Source of the DNA: an uncultured Muribaculaceae bacterium
GTDB taxonomy: Bacteria > Bacteroidota > Bacteroidia > Bacteroidales > Muribaculaceae
Direction: 5' to 3'
DNA: 64,000 nucleotides
Assembly (NCBI GenBank): GCA_910576775.1
Contig: CAJTJV010000007.1
Coordinates: 22,829-86,828 of the forward strand
Position 1 is the first letter of the stretch, and every line of letters begins with the position of its first letter. The position numbers were made by a program, and so were the translations under genes. This document shows, piece after piece, positions 23,801-32,760 of this stretch. A model generated the notes under the pieces. That model ran no database searches, had not been told where the DNA came from, and saw nothing but the letters and a program-made list of their open reading frames with translations.

Positions 23801-25565
23801 GGAATTTGAGAATACTCATTATTTTGAGGTATGGCCCGACGGCGCTATAAGCAGTCCGGAGGTACAGAATGTCGGTGTGGTTGCCGGCTCTCCGCTGACA
23901 ATCGGTGTAAATGTTATCGGTTCACTCGAAGGCTGGACTTTCGACTGGACCCGTAACGGTACTGGCTTTGCCAACAATGCTCCCACCTATAATTTCAATT
24001 ACAGCACAGAGGATATCGGTAGAACCGATGTGTTCACGATCCTGGCGCGATATAATCGAGCAGGTGCCGAGTCCTTTAATAGGGTTTATACAATCAATGT
24101 TACCGTATATTCAGCTCCCGAATGCTCTCTTGCAGCGTCGGATGTGTCAGGATATATCGGAGGTTCTGCTGTGCAGACGATAAATTATAGCGGCGCCAAT
24201 CCTGACGGGTGGCATACGGAATGGAACGTGTTCGGACAGACCGGTCAAGGGGCGACTTTCGAATTCTCCATCCCTGATTATGTAATTCCGGGAGAACGGT
24301 ACGAAGGCCTTGTAAGGCTTTACAACAACGATCCTCAAGGGAATATAATATATGATGAAAATTTCTATTTCAGCGTAACAGGTTACAGCCGGGGTGAAGC
24401 AAGCTATGTAAGCCCGTCTAATACTGATTACTGCGGTACAGTGGGCGAGCCTCTGCAAGTTTCTGCCGAGGGAGGTTATCCGGACGGCTGGACTTTCCGC
24501 TGGCATGGCGACGGTTTCGATGAGAACGGCGGCAATATTTTCACACCTCCTGTTGTAAACAATGGCCCGGATATCATGAATATAGAGGTCGCGGTAGAGG
24601 TGACTAATACTTTGAACGGTGTAATCGGTTATAACGGTAGCCATACTTATAATATCACGCTTTGGCCGGCAGCCGTAGTGCCGACTGTGCCTGCCTTATC
24701 GAGAACCAGCATCCGTCAGGGTGAAGACGTGACATTTTCGATAGAAACTACAGGCGGCAATCCCGATACGTGGGAGTATATATGGATGCATGACGGGACA
24801 GATTTTAATAGCGGAAATACTTTTGTTTACGCTCCTTATATAGCAGCTTCATATGGAGAGAAAGACATGCAGACTCTTCATTATAGCGTACGTGTGCGTG
24901 ACTACGGTCCGCAGGGCCAGTTGTGGTATGATGGTACGACAGAAGCTGCCGCTCTTAATATCTATATGGCTCCGTTGACACCGCAAAGCGTGGTTATCAA
25001 GGGTAACGGTACAAGCCGTACCCTGATTGCAATGACGGGGCAGTCCGACGAGGATCTTCAGGAGCGCGGATATTCATACGTTTTCGGGTATACCGACGAA
25101 AACGGAGACCATGCCCTCGCCCCGACTCCTTACCGTTACAATCATTTTACAGCTGAGCAATTCAATAACGGTACCCGCGATTTCTGGTGCTATTGTCAAT
25201 GGACCTATCCTGACGGTTCAATAGTGACAAGTGGAAAACGCTATCTCAGCGGTATGCTTGACGGTGAATTCAATGCTTCAGTCTTTGCCGGAGGCCGTGG
25301 CGACAGCTCGGGTATAGGTGCCGTTGAAATTGGCGGTCTGTACAGCGACGGCTACATCTTCAGAGCCGAGCCGGTAGAAGCTGCGGAAGCTGCGGTGAGA
25401 ATCTATTCGTCGGAAGGACGCATAGTTCGTTTCGTTGAATATCCGCGACAGAGCAGTTTCGACGAACGCATAGATTTTGGCGGTCTTGATGCCGGAATGT
25501 ATATTGTGGAAATTCAGGTAGGCGGTCTCCGCACAGTAAAGAAAGTTGTTGTCGATAACAAGTAG
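20847..25565 (+). CDS. Very large repeat protein with T9SS sorting tail
   Basis: A 1572-residue secreted protein. N-terminal hydrophobic export signal (about 13-38), then roughly 13 PKD/Ig-like repeats of about 100 residues, each with a core such as GGNPDGWSYNW, GGYPDGWTFRW or GGDSNSWSYNW. A Gly/Ser linker leads to a C-terminal domain (VRIYSSEGRIVRF ... DAGMYIVEIQVGG) typical of type A T9SS sorting signals, which send proteins across the outer membrane and anchor them at the surface. Probably a fibrous or adhesive surface protein. It lies 26 bases after the kinase gene, which is unusual company for a T9SS cargo. Confidence 0.85.
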   Translation: MRIKTGALNILRSASVVLFNILAIAVTIVAMPTMTVGAATVTVTNSISPAGEYPLVDGYYILMQGSNYTVSYGFKVETAKTPKAVKATYRFGSRSGNLTASVSSGKISITPLRFGSLSAGDYQLSYNIICTYTDDTSETLSGTAETGVRVMTQALSSVERTEYDAVLSGNTVTLGPISMAGGYSGGWQVQWSAGTPTGIGNASCVYRSEASEYQVNTVTATVTNSMAGQELYREVYTFSVPTYGRPTARITGAPQAAYAGSQMSLHVSTTGGNPDGWSYNWIGGDGSDSPDYTFAVPTPSSGSSIGTARVEVSNLSPEGAIWFSDNIGVNYTVYDAPSVSFTQLASSIIEPGAAIPLSADAVGGQSGRWSYSWILDGQEVGTSSYYNYQAPQTDGVVVNVLRVTATNAASGVEASFEASREYRLIVMKGGGSSTGERTETATFSGSPVRLHVDSPDGQEDWKYVWWIPALVEQEGNLPSTTNELMFDREVAQTQTFEVCCRVSKVIDGQEIEINYYFDVTVYPKPSAPLTFEPDYSAYIEGEHITATLNSTGGDSNSWSYNWFLDAEMMPDHGRSYTFTATTAGRIFKDVDISAQAMNRPPLLADGIDDMVTNRTVRKQVFQAPTFSVDKDVYSVISGSSILLLTSADGCDEWNFVWYDDGVRVSGEDGNGLEIRPVNAGNSMITKIYRVEAKCYVPNGDANRLIRSYEHEFTVNVYPASTASWSGDYPLELIAGTDVSMGVVLADGNPDNWSISWYVNDALQSYATDYVFNQDVPGTYTVKARLTNRTEPDMSFELSHIFNVYAHPELVNPVREENIYVYSGDGTVKFRQDVTGGYPDGWAWRILENGNEIATGKGPLDYNYTVPHTATEVLGRDIVIILTNSYGGEDPTVFELTKILHVYPTPGVTLRYNPQVNAIGVGTSIDYTVEHTEAPGIWTFEWTLDANVVSNSESYRYTAPATVSGMESHIVAVKVTLTSDFAGMSREFENTHYFEVWPDGAISSPEVQNVGVVAGSPLTIGVNVIGSLEGWTFDWTRNGTGFANNAPTYNFNYSTEDIGRTDVFTILARYNRAGAESFNRVYTINVTVYSAPECSLAASDVSGYIGGSAVQTINYSGANPDGWHTEWNVFGQTGQGATFEFSIPDYVIPGERYEGLVRLYNNDPQGNIIYDENFYFSVTGYSRGEASYVSPSNTDYCGTVGEPLQVSAEGGYPDGWTFRWHGDGFDENGGNIFTPPVVNNGPDIMNIEVAVEVTNTLNGVIGYNGSHTYNITLWPAAVVPTVPALSRTSIRQGEDVTFSIETTGGNPDTWEYIWMHDGTDFNSGNTFVYAPYIAASYGEKDMQTLHYSVRVRDYGPQGQLWYDGTTEAAALNIYMAPLTPQSVVIKGNGTSRTLIAMTGQSDEDLQERGYSYVFGYTDENGDHALAPTPYRYNHFTAEQFNNGTRDFWCYCQWTYPDGSIVTSGKRYLSGMLDGEFNASVFAGGRGDSSGIGAVEIGGLYSDGYIFRAEPVEAAEAAVRIYSSEGRIVRFVEYPRQSSFDERIDFGGLDAGMYIVEIQVGGLRTVKKVVVDNK

Positions 25566-25571
25566 TGCCCA

Positions 25572-27104
25572 ATGAAAACAATGAAAAGAATCTTCATATC
25601 GATGCTTGTTGCCGCATCCTTCCTGCCTTCGACGGCTCAGAAGATGAGTCTTGGCGAAGAGCATCGTCTGAACCTTGATGTGCTGAGAATGCTTGAAGCG
25701 TACGAGGCGAGTGCCACTCTGCGCAACAATGACGATGCCGCAACCTTCGGTGCGCTCTTCTCTAATGAAAATGTAATGATTTTCAACGATCTTCTCGGTG
25801 TTTCGGACGCTCCGGAGCTTTCCGTTGCCGACTATGTTTCTCTGATGCGGCGTTCTGCCAATTCGCCGATTGTTACTCTGCGCAATGTACGCAAGAAAAA
25901 CATAGAGGACGACGGTGACAAGTGGATTGTCACACTTACATTTGACAAGGAGATACGCTATACCAACAAATGCGGTGCAATTCTGTCGTCGAAAGGCTAC
26001 TATGGCAAGGATTACAACATGGAGGCCCGTATAGCACGCGACAAGAATACCGGGGAATGTGTCATAGAGTCGCTTTCCGGCTCTATTGACAGCGAGTTGC
26101 CGCGTCTCGACGACAATTTCGCCATTCTCGAGATTAACGACCCGCGCGACCGCAAGGTTACGAACTATGGCAAGCCTATAACATTCAATACCTTTGATCA
26201 GGCTTTTCTTCCGGTACCTTACAAACTGGCTTTCTACGATGACGACGCCAATATGAAAGTGGTGCGTCCCGATGTCAACTGCAACAGGATAAATCTTACA
26301 TACAAACCTCTCCGCTGGCGGTTGAAACCGCACTATGATCTTTCAATAGGAGATTATTACAGTCTCGGCAGCATGCCCCCGGGAATGTCGGCAAAAAGTT
26401 CCGATTCGGAATTCGGTCTTGACTTGGGTTATATCTTCCCGTCGAAAGGCAAATTTAAGGTCGGTTTATTCTTGGGAGTGGGCTTTGCCACGTCCAAACT
26501 CACACTGACGGCTACAGACCGGAATTTTGATATAGACGAGAGTACCGACGTCGACGGGGATGCATATATCCGTCAGGTTACGGTAAGCAACATTGAGCAG
26601 AGCCACAAGATACAGAATATCGTAGTTCCACTCTATTTTGATTTTGAATACCGTTTTCATTCATATGTGTCCGCTTTCTTCCGTCTCGGCGGTAAAGCAT
26701 ATATAAATATGGGCAGCAAGAGCGATGGTATGAGTGGATCCGTGACTGCGGCCGGTCTTTATCCGCAATACGAGAATCTTCTGATTACGGAAAACTATAT
26801 CAACGGTTTCGGCACCTACGATCTTGCCGACGCACCATTTATTGACGAGCCGGTTTATAATGCAGCTACGTTCGACGCTTTCGGCGGGATAGGTATTCGC
26901 GGCAAAATCTATGGTCCTCTTTCTGTGGAAATCGGGCTTAACTACCAGTATGGTATTATGAATGCCATGGATAGTGGAGATGGAAATTCTAATATTGTAG
27001 AATATATCAACGGCAGCAATTGTGTGAAAAACCTCGCGCTTGAACTCAATCAGGTTAAACGATCGGGTTTGAAACTTAGTATCGGCCTGATGCTTAAATT
27101 TTGA
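25572..27104 (+). CDS. Probable outer-membrane beta-barrel protein with N-terminal periplasmic domain
   Basis: A 510-residue exported protein (signal MKRIFISMLVAASFLPSTAQ). Residues about 25-200 form a soluble domain resembling NTF2-like folds (LRMLEAYEASATLRN...). From about 250 on, alternating hydrophobic strands (KVGLFLGVGFATSKLTL, FDFEYRFHSYVSAFFRLGG) and a final strand ending in Phe (LMLKF) suggest an outer-membrane barrel. I cannot name a family. It is 6 bases behind the T9SS cargo gene and may help anchor or display it (inference). Confidence 0.72.
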   Translation: MKTMKRIFISMLVAASFLPSTAQKMSLGEEHRLNLDVLRMLEAYEASATLRNNDDAATFGALFSNENVMIFNDLLGVSDAPELSVADYVSLMRRSANSPIVTLRNVRKKNIEDDGDKWIVTLTFDKEIRYTNKCGAILSSKGYYGKDYNMEARIARDKNTGECVIESLSGSIDSELPRLDDNFAILEINDPRDRKVTNYGKPITFNTFDQAFLPVPYKLAFYDDDANMKVVRPDVNCNRINLTYKPLRWRLKPHYDLSIGDYYSLGSMPPGMSAKSSDSEFGLDLGYIFPSKGKFKVGLFLGVGFATSKLTLTATDRNFDIDESTDVDGDAYIRQVTVSNIEQSHKIQNIVVPLYFDFEYRFHSYVSAFFRLGGKAYINMGSKSDGMSGSVTAAGLYPQYENLLITENYINGFGTYDLADAPFIDEPVYNAATFDAFGGIGIRGKIYGPLSVEIGLNYQYGIMNAMDSGDGNSNIVEYINGSNCVKNLALELNQVKRSGLKLSIGLMLKF

Positions 27105-27109
27105 ACGGT

Positions 27110-27925
27110 ATGCAGAAAGTATATAAATGTAATAGTTGCGGCGTAAGCTTTATGGCAGAAGAAAGCCCGAGAGTCGTATGTCCGCATTGCCAGTCTGACG
27201 ATACAGAACCTGAAAAGGAAGGGAATCCAATGAAAAAAATAGTGATAATAGCGGTCTGTGCCTTTGTGTTTGCTATAGGCGTAGGAATGCTGATAGGTTT
27301 TTTAAAGAAAAACAATGCAGACAAGGGTAGTTCTGAGACTATTGTAGCGGACGATGAAGAGACTGTTGTTATGGAATCACGGGTGGACGATGTCGAACCG
27401 GCTGTAGAGGTTGTTGTAACTGATACGTTACTTGAAGGTATTGATGCAACGCCATTGGAAGGGCTTGACAGTCAGTCCACGGATATTGCGGTAGAGGAAC
27501 CGGTGCAAGCCGGTCAGGCCGCGCCCAAGGATGTAGAAGATCCTATCTCGAAAGAGCTTCAGAGAAAACAGGAAATAGATAAGGACCGGAAAACCGCGGA
27601 AACCAAGGAACAGTTATCCCCCGCAGCCAAGCCTCAGGAGCCGGCAAAGCTGCCGACAGCCGAAAAGCTTACTAACGGACAGGTGCAGGCTCTTATCAAT
27701 AAAGTGCTTTCAACAGGCTCAGCCTCGGCTCTGCTCGGCGCCAAAGGCGTAAGCAATACAGTATCATTCGATTATGTCGATACAGGGGGAGAGACAATCC
27801 CCGGCGGTGTAACAGGACTCAAGAGCGGTGTCGATATGCTTGGTTTCAGCGGATATACTGTTGTCAGTGTTGGATATGACTCCCAGAATAAGGTAAACCG
27901 TATCACACTCCGACCGATAAGATAA
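27110..27925 (+). CDS. Zinc-ribbon membrane protein, paralogue 1
   Basis: A 271-residue protein. N-terminal zinc ribbon YKCNSCGVSF ... VCPHCQ (CxxC, CxxC), one membrane helix (about 43-63, KIVIIAVCAFVFAIGVGMLIG), an acidic low-complexity linker, and a C-terminal domain of about 80 residues (LTNGQVQALINKVLSTG ... FSGYTVVSVGYDSQNKVNRI) shared with the next gene. Topology suggests a cytoplasmic ribbon and a periplasmic domain. The ATG at 27110 is preferred to the TTG at 27101, which overlaps the previous stop. Function unknown; it may relay a signal across the inner membrane. Confidence 0.75.
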   Translation: MQKVYKCNSCGVSFMAEESPRVVCPHCQSDDTEPEKEGNPMKKIVIIAVCAFVFAIGVGMLIGFLKKNNADKGSSETIVADDEETVVMESRVDDVEPAVEVVVTDTLLEGIDATPLEGLDSQSTDIAVEEPVQAGQAAPKDVEDPISKELQRKQEIDKDRKTAETKEQLSPAAKPQEPAKLPTAEKLTNGQVQALINKVLSTGSASALLGAKGVSNTVSFDYVDTGGETIPGGVTGLKSGVDMLGFSGYTVVSVGYDSQNKVNRITLRPIR

Positions 27926-27931
27926 CGACGG

Positions 27932-28804
27932 ATGGAAAGAAATTTCAAATGCCGCGACTGTGGCACCTTTTTCACCGCTGACGACAGCAAATGGGTTGAC
28001 TGTCCCAAGTGCGGTAATGACAATATCGAGATTGCAGGGAAGCAATTGCCCTGGAATAGAATCGTTATTGTTGTTGTCGCTGTTCTTGCTGTTGTCTGTG
28101 CCACGTGGTTTGCCGTAAAATTCCCGGTGGGAAATGGCACGGAGGGAAAGGCGGCGGAGACTATGGCAGTCGATACTGTTGCTGTAATTGAGCAGGTGCA
28201 GTCCGAGGAATTCGAGGTTCCCGTGCAGATCGACATAACGCCTTTCAATGTCAAGGCGTCCGAGCCCAAAGCGGACAAGGAGAGCCGTACCTATAGTGTA
28301 AAAGCGGAGGCTCTTTATTTGCCGGATGGCTGTTCTACGGAGTTCAGGATATATGACTATGGAACACGTGGGCTGGTTGCAAGTAATAAAGACGGTAGAT
28401 TCATAGGGTTGCCTGCATCGTCCGATGAAATAGGGTCGTATATAATTACGGTGTATGCGCTGAAAGGAAAGCAAATTGTCGATTCTGCAACCTGCGATAT
28501 TTCCGGGTGTGTGAAGCTTCCCGATCCGGGTATGGACAGGCTTGGAACGGATCAGCTTCAGTCACTTGTAGATAAAGCTGTCGCCGAAGGTAATGTAGGT
28601 GTGATAACCGGCAACGAGGGTGTAAGCCCAGAGCTGACACTGAACTATGAGGATCTGCGCGGTGAATATGTGTCAACATCCGTTTCAGGTATGATTTCCG
28701 CTTTGGAAATGCTCGATCTGTGGAGTGGATATACAGTAGTTAAAGCCGATTATGATTCTATGAACCGTGTGAGCCAAATCACACTCAAACCAATATGGAA
28801 ATAA
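27932..28804 (+). CDS. Zinc-ribbon membrane protein, paralogue 2
   Basis: A 290-residue paralogue of the preceding protein: zinc ribbon FKCRDCGTFF ... DCPKCGND, membrane helix (about 44-65), an extra periplasmic beta-rich domain (about 115-200) absent from paralogue 1, and the shared C-terminal domain (LGTDQLQSLVDKAVAEG ... WSGYTVVKADYDSMNRVSQI). The gene is 6 bases after its partner, so they arose by tandem duplication and then diverged. The shared domain ends ITLRPI / ITLKPI in both. Function unknown. Confidence 0.75.
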   Translation: MERNFKCRDCGTFFTADDSKWVDCPKCGNDNIEIAGKQLPWNRIVIVVVAVLAVVCATWFAVKFPVGNGTEGKAAETMAVDTVAVIEQVQSEEFEVPVQIDITPFNVKASEPKADKESRTYSVKAEALYLPDGCSTEFRIYDYGTRGLVASNKDGRFIGLPASSDEIGSYIITVYALKGKQIVDSATCDISGCVKLPDPGMDRLGTDQLQSLVDKAVAEGNVGVITGNEGVSPELTLNYEDLRGEYVSTSVSGMISALEMLDLWSGYTVVKADYDSMNRVSQITLKPIWK

Positions 28805-28812
28805 CTCAAGCA

Positions 28813-29460
28813 ATGAAAAAGATATTATTACTGCTATCATTTCTGTTCGCGGCCGTTTTCGGAGTCGTCGCACAGGAAGAGACTGATGGACACGACAAGG
28901 GTGCCCGCGATTTTCGTTTCGTATATATCGCGCACGATGTCAATACTCCGGTGCAGCGTCTGATAGAGCGTCTGAAAGATTACCAGAACAATGCATTCGA
29001 GGAAGGCGAGGATGTTATCTTCTATCTTTCTTCGGGTACGAATCCTATCATTGTGGAATACAATGTGGGCCGCGATAACAAAGCCGATTTCGAGGATGTG
29101 CTTCTCGCGGAGCTTAACGAGCGTATATCTCACGATGTTGATGCCCAGACCGATGTGGAGACGATTCTACAGCTTATCGAGAATGCCGATATCATGGACG
29201 AGGACAAGAATCTCAGGTATCTTTCCGCAACGTTCAATTTCTATGTTAATCCGAAATACTGGACCCTCGGCAACAACGAGGCTGTGATAGCCCCCCTTTT
29301 TTTCGCTCTTGATGTGCCGGCCATGCGCGGCGGTCGCATACAGTTTCAGCTTATGGAAGCAAGAGAGGACAGACTAAAATATCCAGAAGGCAAGCCTTTC
29401 GGAGAAAAAAATCTCGACGGTATCAACCAGTTCACAGCTACTGACAAGGTACAATATTAA
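28813..29460 (+). CDS. Exported protein of unknown family
   Basis: A 215-residue protein with signal peptide (MKKILLLLSFLFAAVFGVVAQ). The mature part begins RDFRFVYIAHDVNTPVQRLIERL and has alternating helices and strands, with no Cys and no membrane segment; it looks periplasmic. The ATG at 28813 was chosen because the frame-opening ATG at 28795 lies inside the previous gene and puts extra residues before the signal peptide. Family not recognised. It precedes the vWA gene by 15 bases and may form a complex with it. Confidence 0.7.
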   Translation: MKKILLLLSFLFAAVFGVVAQEETDGHDKGARDFRFVYIAHDVNTPVQRLIERLKDYQNNAFEEGEDVIFYLSSGTNPIIVEYNVGRDNKADFEDVLLAELNERISHDVDAQTDVETILQLIENADIMDEDKNLRYLSATFNFYVNPKYWTLGNNEAVIAPLFFALDVPAMRGGRIQFQLMEAREDRLKYPEGKPFGEKNLDGINQFTATDKVQY

Positions 29461-29475
29461 GCCATTACAGACACT

Positions 29476-31869
29476 ATGATAAAAACCAACCGAATAATAG
29501 CATTTCTTATTGCTGCAGGTGTCGGCCTGTCCGCAATAGCACAGACTCAGCTGCCACCTAAAGTGGAGGTATTTATGCCCAAAGCTGTAGCACAAAATAT
29601 AGTTAGACTCAGCGACCTCAAAGAACTTTCAAAGGATTGGGGACAGAAGAACATCACGAATATGAAACATTGGGTGGTGTATTCCGACCGCGACAGCAAC
29701 CCGACCTATAACGGCCCGTCGAAAAGTTCGGGAGAGTTCACGAAGCTGAAATTCAACGAGACCTTACGTATCGCCGATATCAAGAACGGCTTCGCTCTGG
29801 TGTATTATGAACCGATGAACGGTATCGCAGCTCCCAAGATTTCCACGAATGCCGTGAGCAAAGGGTGGATTCCGATGGAAAATCTGTTGCTGTGGCACTC
29901 ATGTCCGGTAAATGACAAGGATATTTATCAGAAGGCCCTGCTTGTCGCCAATCTCGACAAGGCAAGCAACAATCTTGACGGTATGGGCTATCGTTATAGC
30001 AATCCGGAGACAAAGGAAGGCCAACAGGGTATTGAGACGAACATGAATTTCTACTATGTGATGAAAACGGATCCCAAATCAGGGCTGATATTGCTTTCAA
30101 GCCAGTCGAAACTCGACGGTGCCTCGGACCAGATGCTCTATGGATGGGTAGGCAATAATTCATTCACGCCTTGGAACCAGCGTTCCTGTCTTGAGCCGAA
30201 CTGGGATCCCGAGGTTGTACAGTATCTTAATAATCCTGTCGGAACGGAGTTCAGCGTATATCATGACGCTGCCATGACGGAGACGGCTTCCCATTACAAA
30301 TATGGTGTTCCTAACAAGAATGACAAGAATCCGAACACCCGCTACCGTCTTGACCCGTATCAGACGCGTTTCCCAATTCTTGAAAATGATTCCAGGAATG
30401 ACAATGTATTCAAATGCACGACATTCGGTGGCGGCGGACGTAGTCTCAACGGTGAAGACGCAGCAATGACAGCCGAAGACTTACGCGCCATTGAGGAATA
30501 TACGTCCAAATTGCAGAATATCAACCTGATATTTGTTATCGACGGTACAAAATCCATGAAGCCCTATTTCGCATCGGTCAAGGATGCTATAAAAAAGAGC
30601 CTCAATTATTTCGACGCCAACAAGTACAATATCCGTGTGGGTGTTGTGATATACCGCGACTATGCCGACGGGGAAGCCCTCACGGAAGTGCAGCCTCTTG
30701 TACGTTATAATGATGTACGTCTTGGTAAGTTTATTGACGAAATAGGAAATCTCGGATATGGTGCTGCCAGTGCCCCGGGCGACCATACACATACTGAGGC
30801 TCTTTACAAGGGTATTGAGAAGGCGCTCGATGCCAAGGCTCTCGGCTATACTTCCGAGCAGGAGAACATGATGATGGTTATCGGTGACTGTGGCAACGAT
30901 CTTGCGGATTCCCAGGCTCTTTCGCAGGAAGAGCTTATACAGAAGCTTGCAGCAAACAAGATTCAGCTTATGTCGTTTCAGGTGCGCAGTACATCAGCCG
31001 AACCCTGGCAGCTCTTCATTTCGCAGATGTGCAAACTTATCAAAGGTAACATGGATATCCAGTATGGCAAACTTGGCGCCAAAGTGAAATTTTCGGGTTC
31101 GCAGCGCGGTTACGACATCAATAACGGAGACGGCAAGCAGTTCTTCGTAGGTTCGATGCGTTTCGAGGAGGAAGGCAAGGACATGGATGTGAACCAGCTT
31201 TCGGCACTTATTACCGCCAATATCGGTAATTTCTCTGAAGCAGTACGAACTCAGATCGACCTTCTGCAGAAAACGAGCAATGAAGGCGGTTTTACCGGCG
31301 GAGGTGTCAAGCAGGACAGCCGTATGGACGAAGAATTCGTTATCAGCATCATCGGCCGCGAGCGCTATGAGCGTATGAAGCAGAAGAATGTGGCAATGTC
31401 TACAACAGGCTATGCACCCCGTAAGGACCGTAGCGGACGCGAATACTGGAAACCTATAGTATTCATGTCGACAGCCGAGCTTGACAACCTTCTCGAGCGT
31501 CTTGTGCCGGTCTACGACCGTGCTCAGGAAGTAAAGGAGACCGACAACCGCAAACCTTATGTAGACGCTGTAAAGGGTCTTCTTCGTGCTATGGTGCCGG
31601 ATATCACAGATGCCGAGATGGATCAGAAAGGTCTTGACGAGGTTATGAACATGATTTCGGGACTTAATGTCACATCTGACGCCCTCAGCTATTCGCTTCT
31701 CGATCTTCAGGATATCCATAAGGTACACAAGGATACATTCCAGAGCCTTGTGAGCGATTTCTGCGACAAATATAAACGCCTGCGTCGCATTCGCAAGTCG
31801 AATTATACATATTCATACGTACAGAATGGAACCCGTTACTACTGGATTCCCGTTGACGATCTTCCCTGA
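29476..31869 (+). CDS. Exported von Willebrand factor A domain protein (TssR-like?)
   Basis: A 797-residue periplasmic protein with signal peptide (MIKTNRIIAFLIAAGVGLSAIA). An SH3-like N-terminal region contains HWVVYSDRDSNPTY and GWIPMENLLLW. A vWA domain starts at about 348 (LIFVIDGTKSMKPYF) with MIDAS residues Asp-x-Thr-x-Ser, followed by RVGVVIYRDYAD and the later acidic loop VIGDCGND. The C-terminal third is helical. Size, signal peptide and domain order remind me of TssR of the Bacteroidetes type VI secretion system, but no other T6SS gene is in the window. vWA domains usually hold protein complexes together through a metal ion. Confidence 0.8.
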   Translation: MIKTNRIIAFLIAAGVGLSAIAQTQLPPKVEVFMPKAVAQNIVRLSDLKELSKDWGQKNITNMKHWVVYSDRDSNPTYNGPSKSSGEFTKLKFNETLRIADIKNGFALVYYEPMNGIAAPKISTNAVSKGWIPMENLLLWHSCPVNDKDIYQKALLVANLDKASNNLDGMGYRYSNPETKEGQQGIETNMNFYYVMKTDPKSGLILLSSQSKLDGASDQMLYGWVGNNSFTPWNQRSCLEPNWDPEVVQYLNNPVGTEFSVYHDAAMTETASHYKYGVPNKNDKNPNTRYRLDPYQTRFPILENDSRNDNVFKCTTFGGGGRSLNGEDAAMTAEDLRAIEEYTSKLQNINLIFVIDGTKSMKPYFASVKDAIKKSLNYFDANKYNIRVGVVIYRDYADGEALTEVQPLVRYNDVRLGKFIDEIGNLGYGAASAPGDHTHTEALYKGIEKALDAKALGYTSEQENMMMVIGDCGNDLADSQALSQEELIQKLAANKIQLMSFQVRSTSAEPWQLFISQMCKLIKGNMDIQYGKLGAKVKFSGSQRGYDINNGDGKQFFVGSMRFEEEGKDMDVNQLSALITANIGNFSEAVRTQIDLLQKTSNEGGFTGGGVKQDSRMDEEFVISIIGRERYERMKQKNVAMSTTGYAPRKDRSGREYWKPIVFMSTAELDNLLERLVPVYDRAQEVKETDNRKPYVDAVKGLLRAMVPDITDAEMDQKGLDEVMNMISGLNVTSDALSYSLLDLQDIHKVHKDTFQSLVSDFCDKYKRLRRIRKSNYTYSYVQNGTRYYWIPVDDLP

Positions 31870-31878
31870 TAGAACAGA

Positions 31879-32751
31879 ATGGATGCATTATTTGACATAA
31901 GAAAGCTCCGTTGCTCATACGACAAGCATTACCGTGAGGGTGAATCAAAGGTAGTTCTTGAAATAGAGCATCTTGTCATCCCGCGTGGAAAGAAGATTTT
32001 CATTGTCGGAGAGAGCGGTATCGGCAAGAGTACGATTCTGGAGACACTCGGCATGATGAACAACACTATTGTGCCGTCGGCCGACACCCGTTTCGTTTTC
32101 TGCGGCAACGACGACAAGGAGACGGATCTTTCCGCTCTCTGGCACGACCGCAGTGAAAAAAGGCTGTCTCAGTTTCGCCTCAGGAACTACAGCTTTATCT
32201 TCCAGAGCACCAATCTGATGCGTAATTTCACAGCCTTTGAAAACATCGCATTTACACGCATGCTTCAGGGTTACAGCGGGTTCCATTGCATCCAACGTAC
32301 TAAAAAAGTTCTTGCCGAGCTCGGTCTGGACCATATAACACCCGAACGTCTCGCGCAGGAACTTTCCGGAGGCCAGCAACAAAGATTGGCGTTCGCCCGT
32401 GCGATACTCCCGGATTTCACCGTGCTTTTCGGCGATGAACCGACCGGCAACCTCGACGGAGAGAACGCTGTGCGCGTCATGCAGATACTTTCCGACAAAC
32501 TCGACGGACTGAAAGGCGCGTCGGCTGTTATCGTGAGCCATGACATGCACCTTGCAGTCAGTTTCGCCGACGAGATAGTGAAAATCCGCAAGTGTGTCCG
32601 TCCAAAAAAGCATGAGTACGACGAAGATATTGCATACGGTTTTATTGATGAAACGTGTGTTTACCGTCCGGATGGGAACCGCACCCGATGGAGCAATGGC
32701 GCGGATGAATATGAATCCGATGCCTTTGAGGATTTCTTAAGAAAAAAATAA
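31879..32751 (+). CDS. ABC transporter ATPase (LolD/MacB-type)
   Basis: A 290-residue ATP-binding subunit: Walker A GESGIGKST, Q-loop region FIFQSTNLMRNFTAFENIAF, signature LSGGQQQR, Walker B VLFGDEPTGNLDG, and H-loop VIVSHDMHL. The FQ..NL...T..EN pattern is that of LolD/MacB/FtsE ATPases. A C-terminal extension of about 40 residues, rich in charge, is unusual. It pairs with the permease gene 9 bases downstream. Type VII ABC systems use ATP hydrolysis for mechanical work on periplasmic substrates rather than import. Confidence 0.92.
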   Translation: MDALFDIRKLRCSYDKHYREGESKVVLEIEHLVIPRGKKIFIVGESGIGKSTILETLGMMNNTIVPSADTRFVFCGNDDKETDLSALWHDRSEKRLSQFRLRNYSFIFQSTNLMRNFTAFENIAFTRMLQGYSGFHCIQRTKKVLAELGLDHITPERLAQELSGGQQQRLAFARAILPDFTVLFGDEPTGNLDGENAVRVMQILSDKLDGLKGASAVIVSHDMHLAVSFADEIVKIRKCVRPKKHEYDEDIAYGFIDETCVYRPDGNRTRWSNGADEYESDAFEDFLRKK

Positions 32752-32760
32752 GAGACAGCA

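Noticed and set aside
25278..26333. A 351-codon minus-strand frame across the end of the T9SS cargo and the start of the next gene
   Set aside because: It spans two well-supported plus-strand genes and shows no protein-like pattern.
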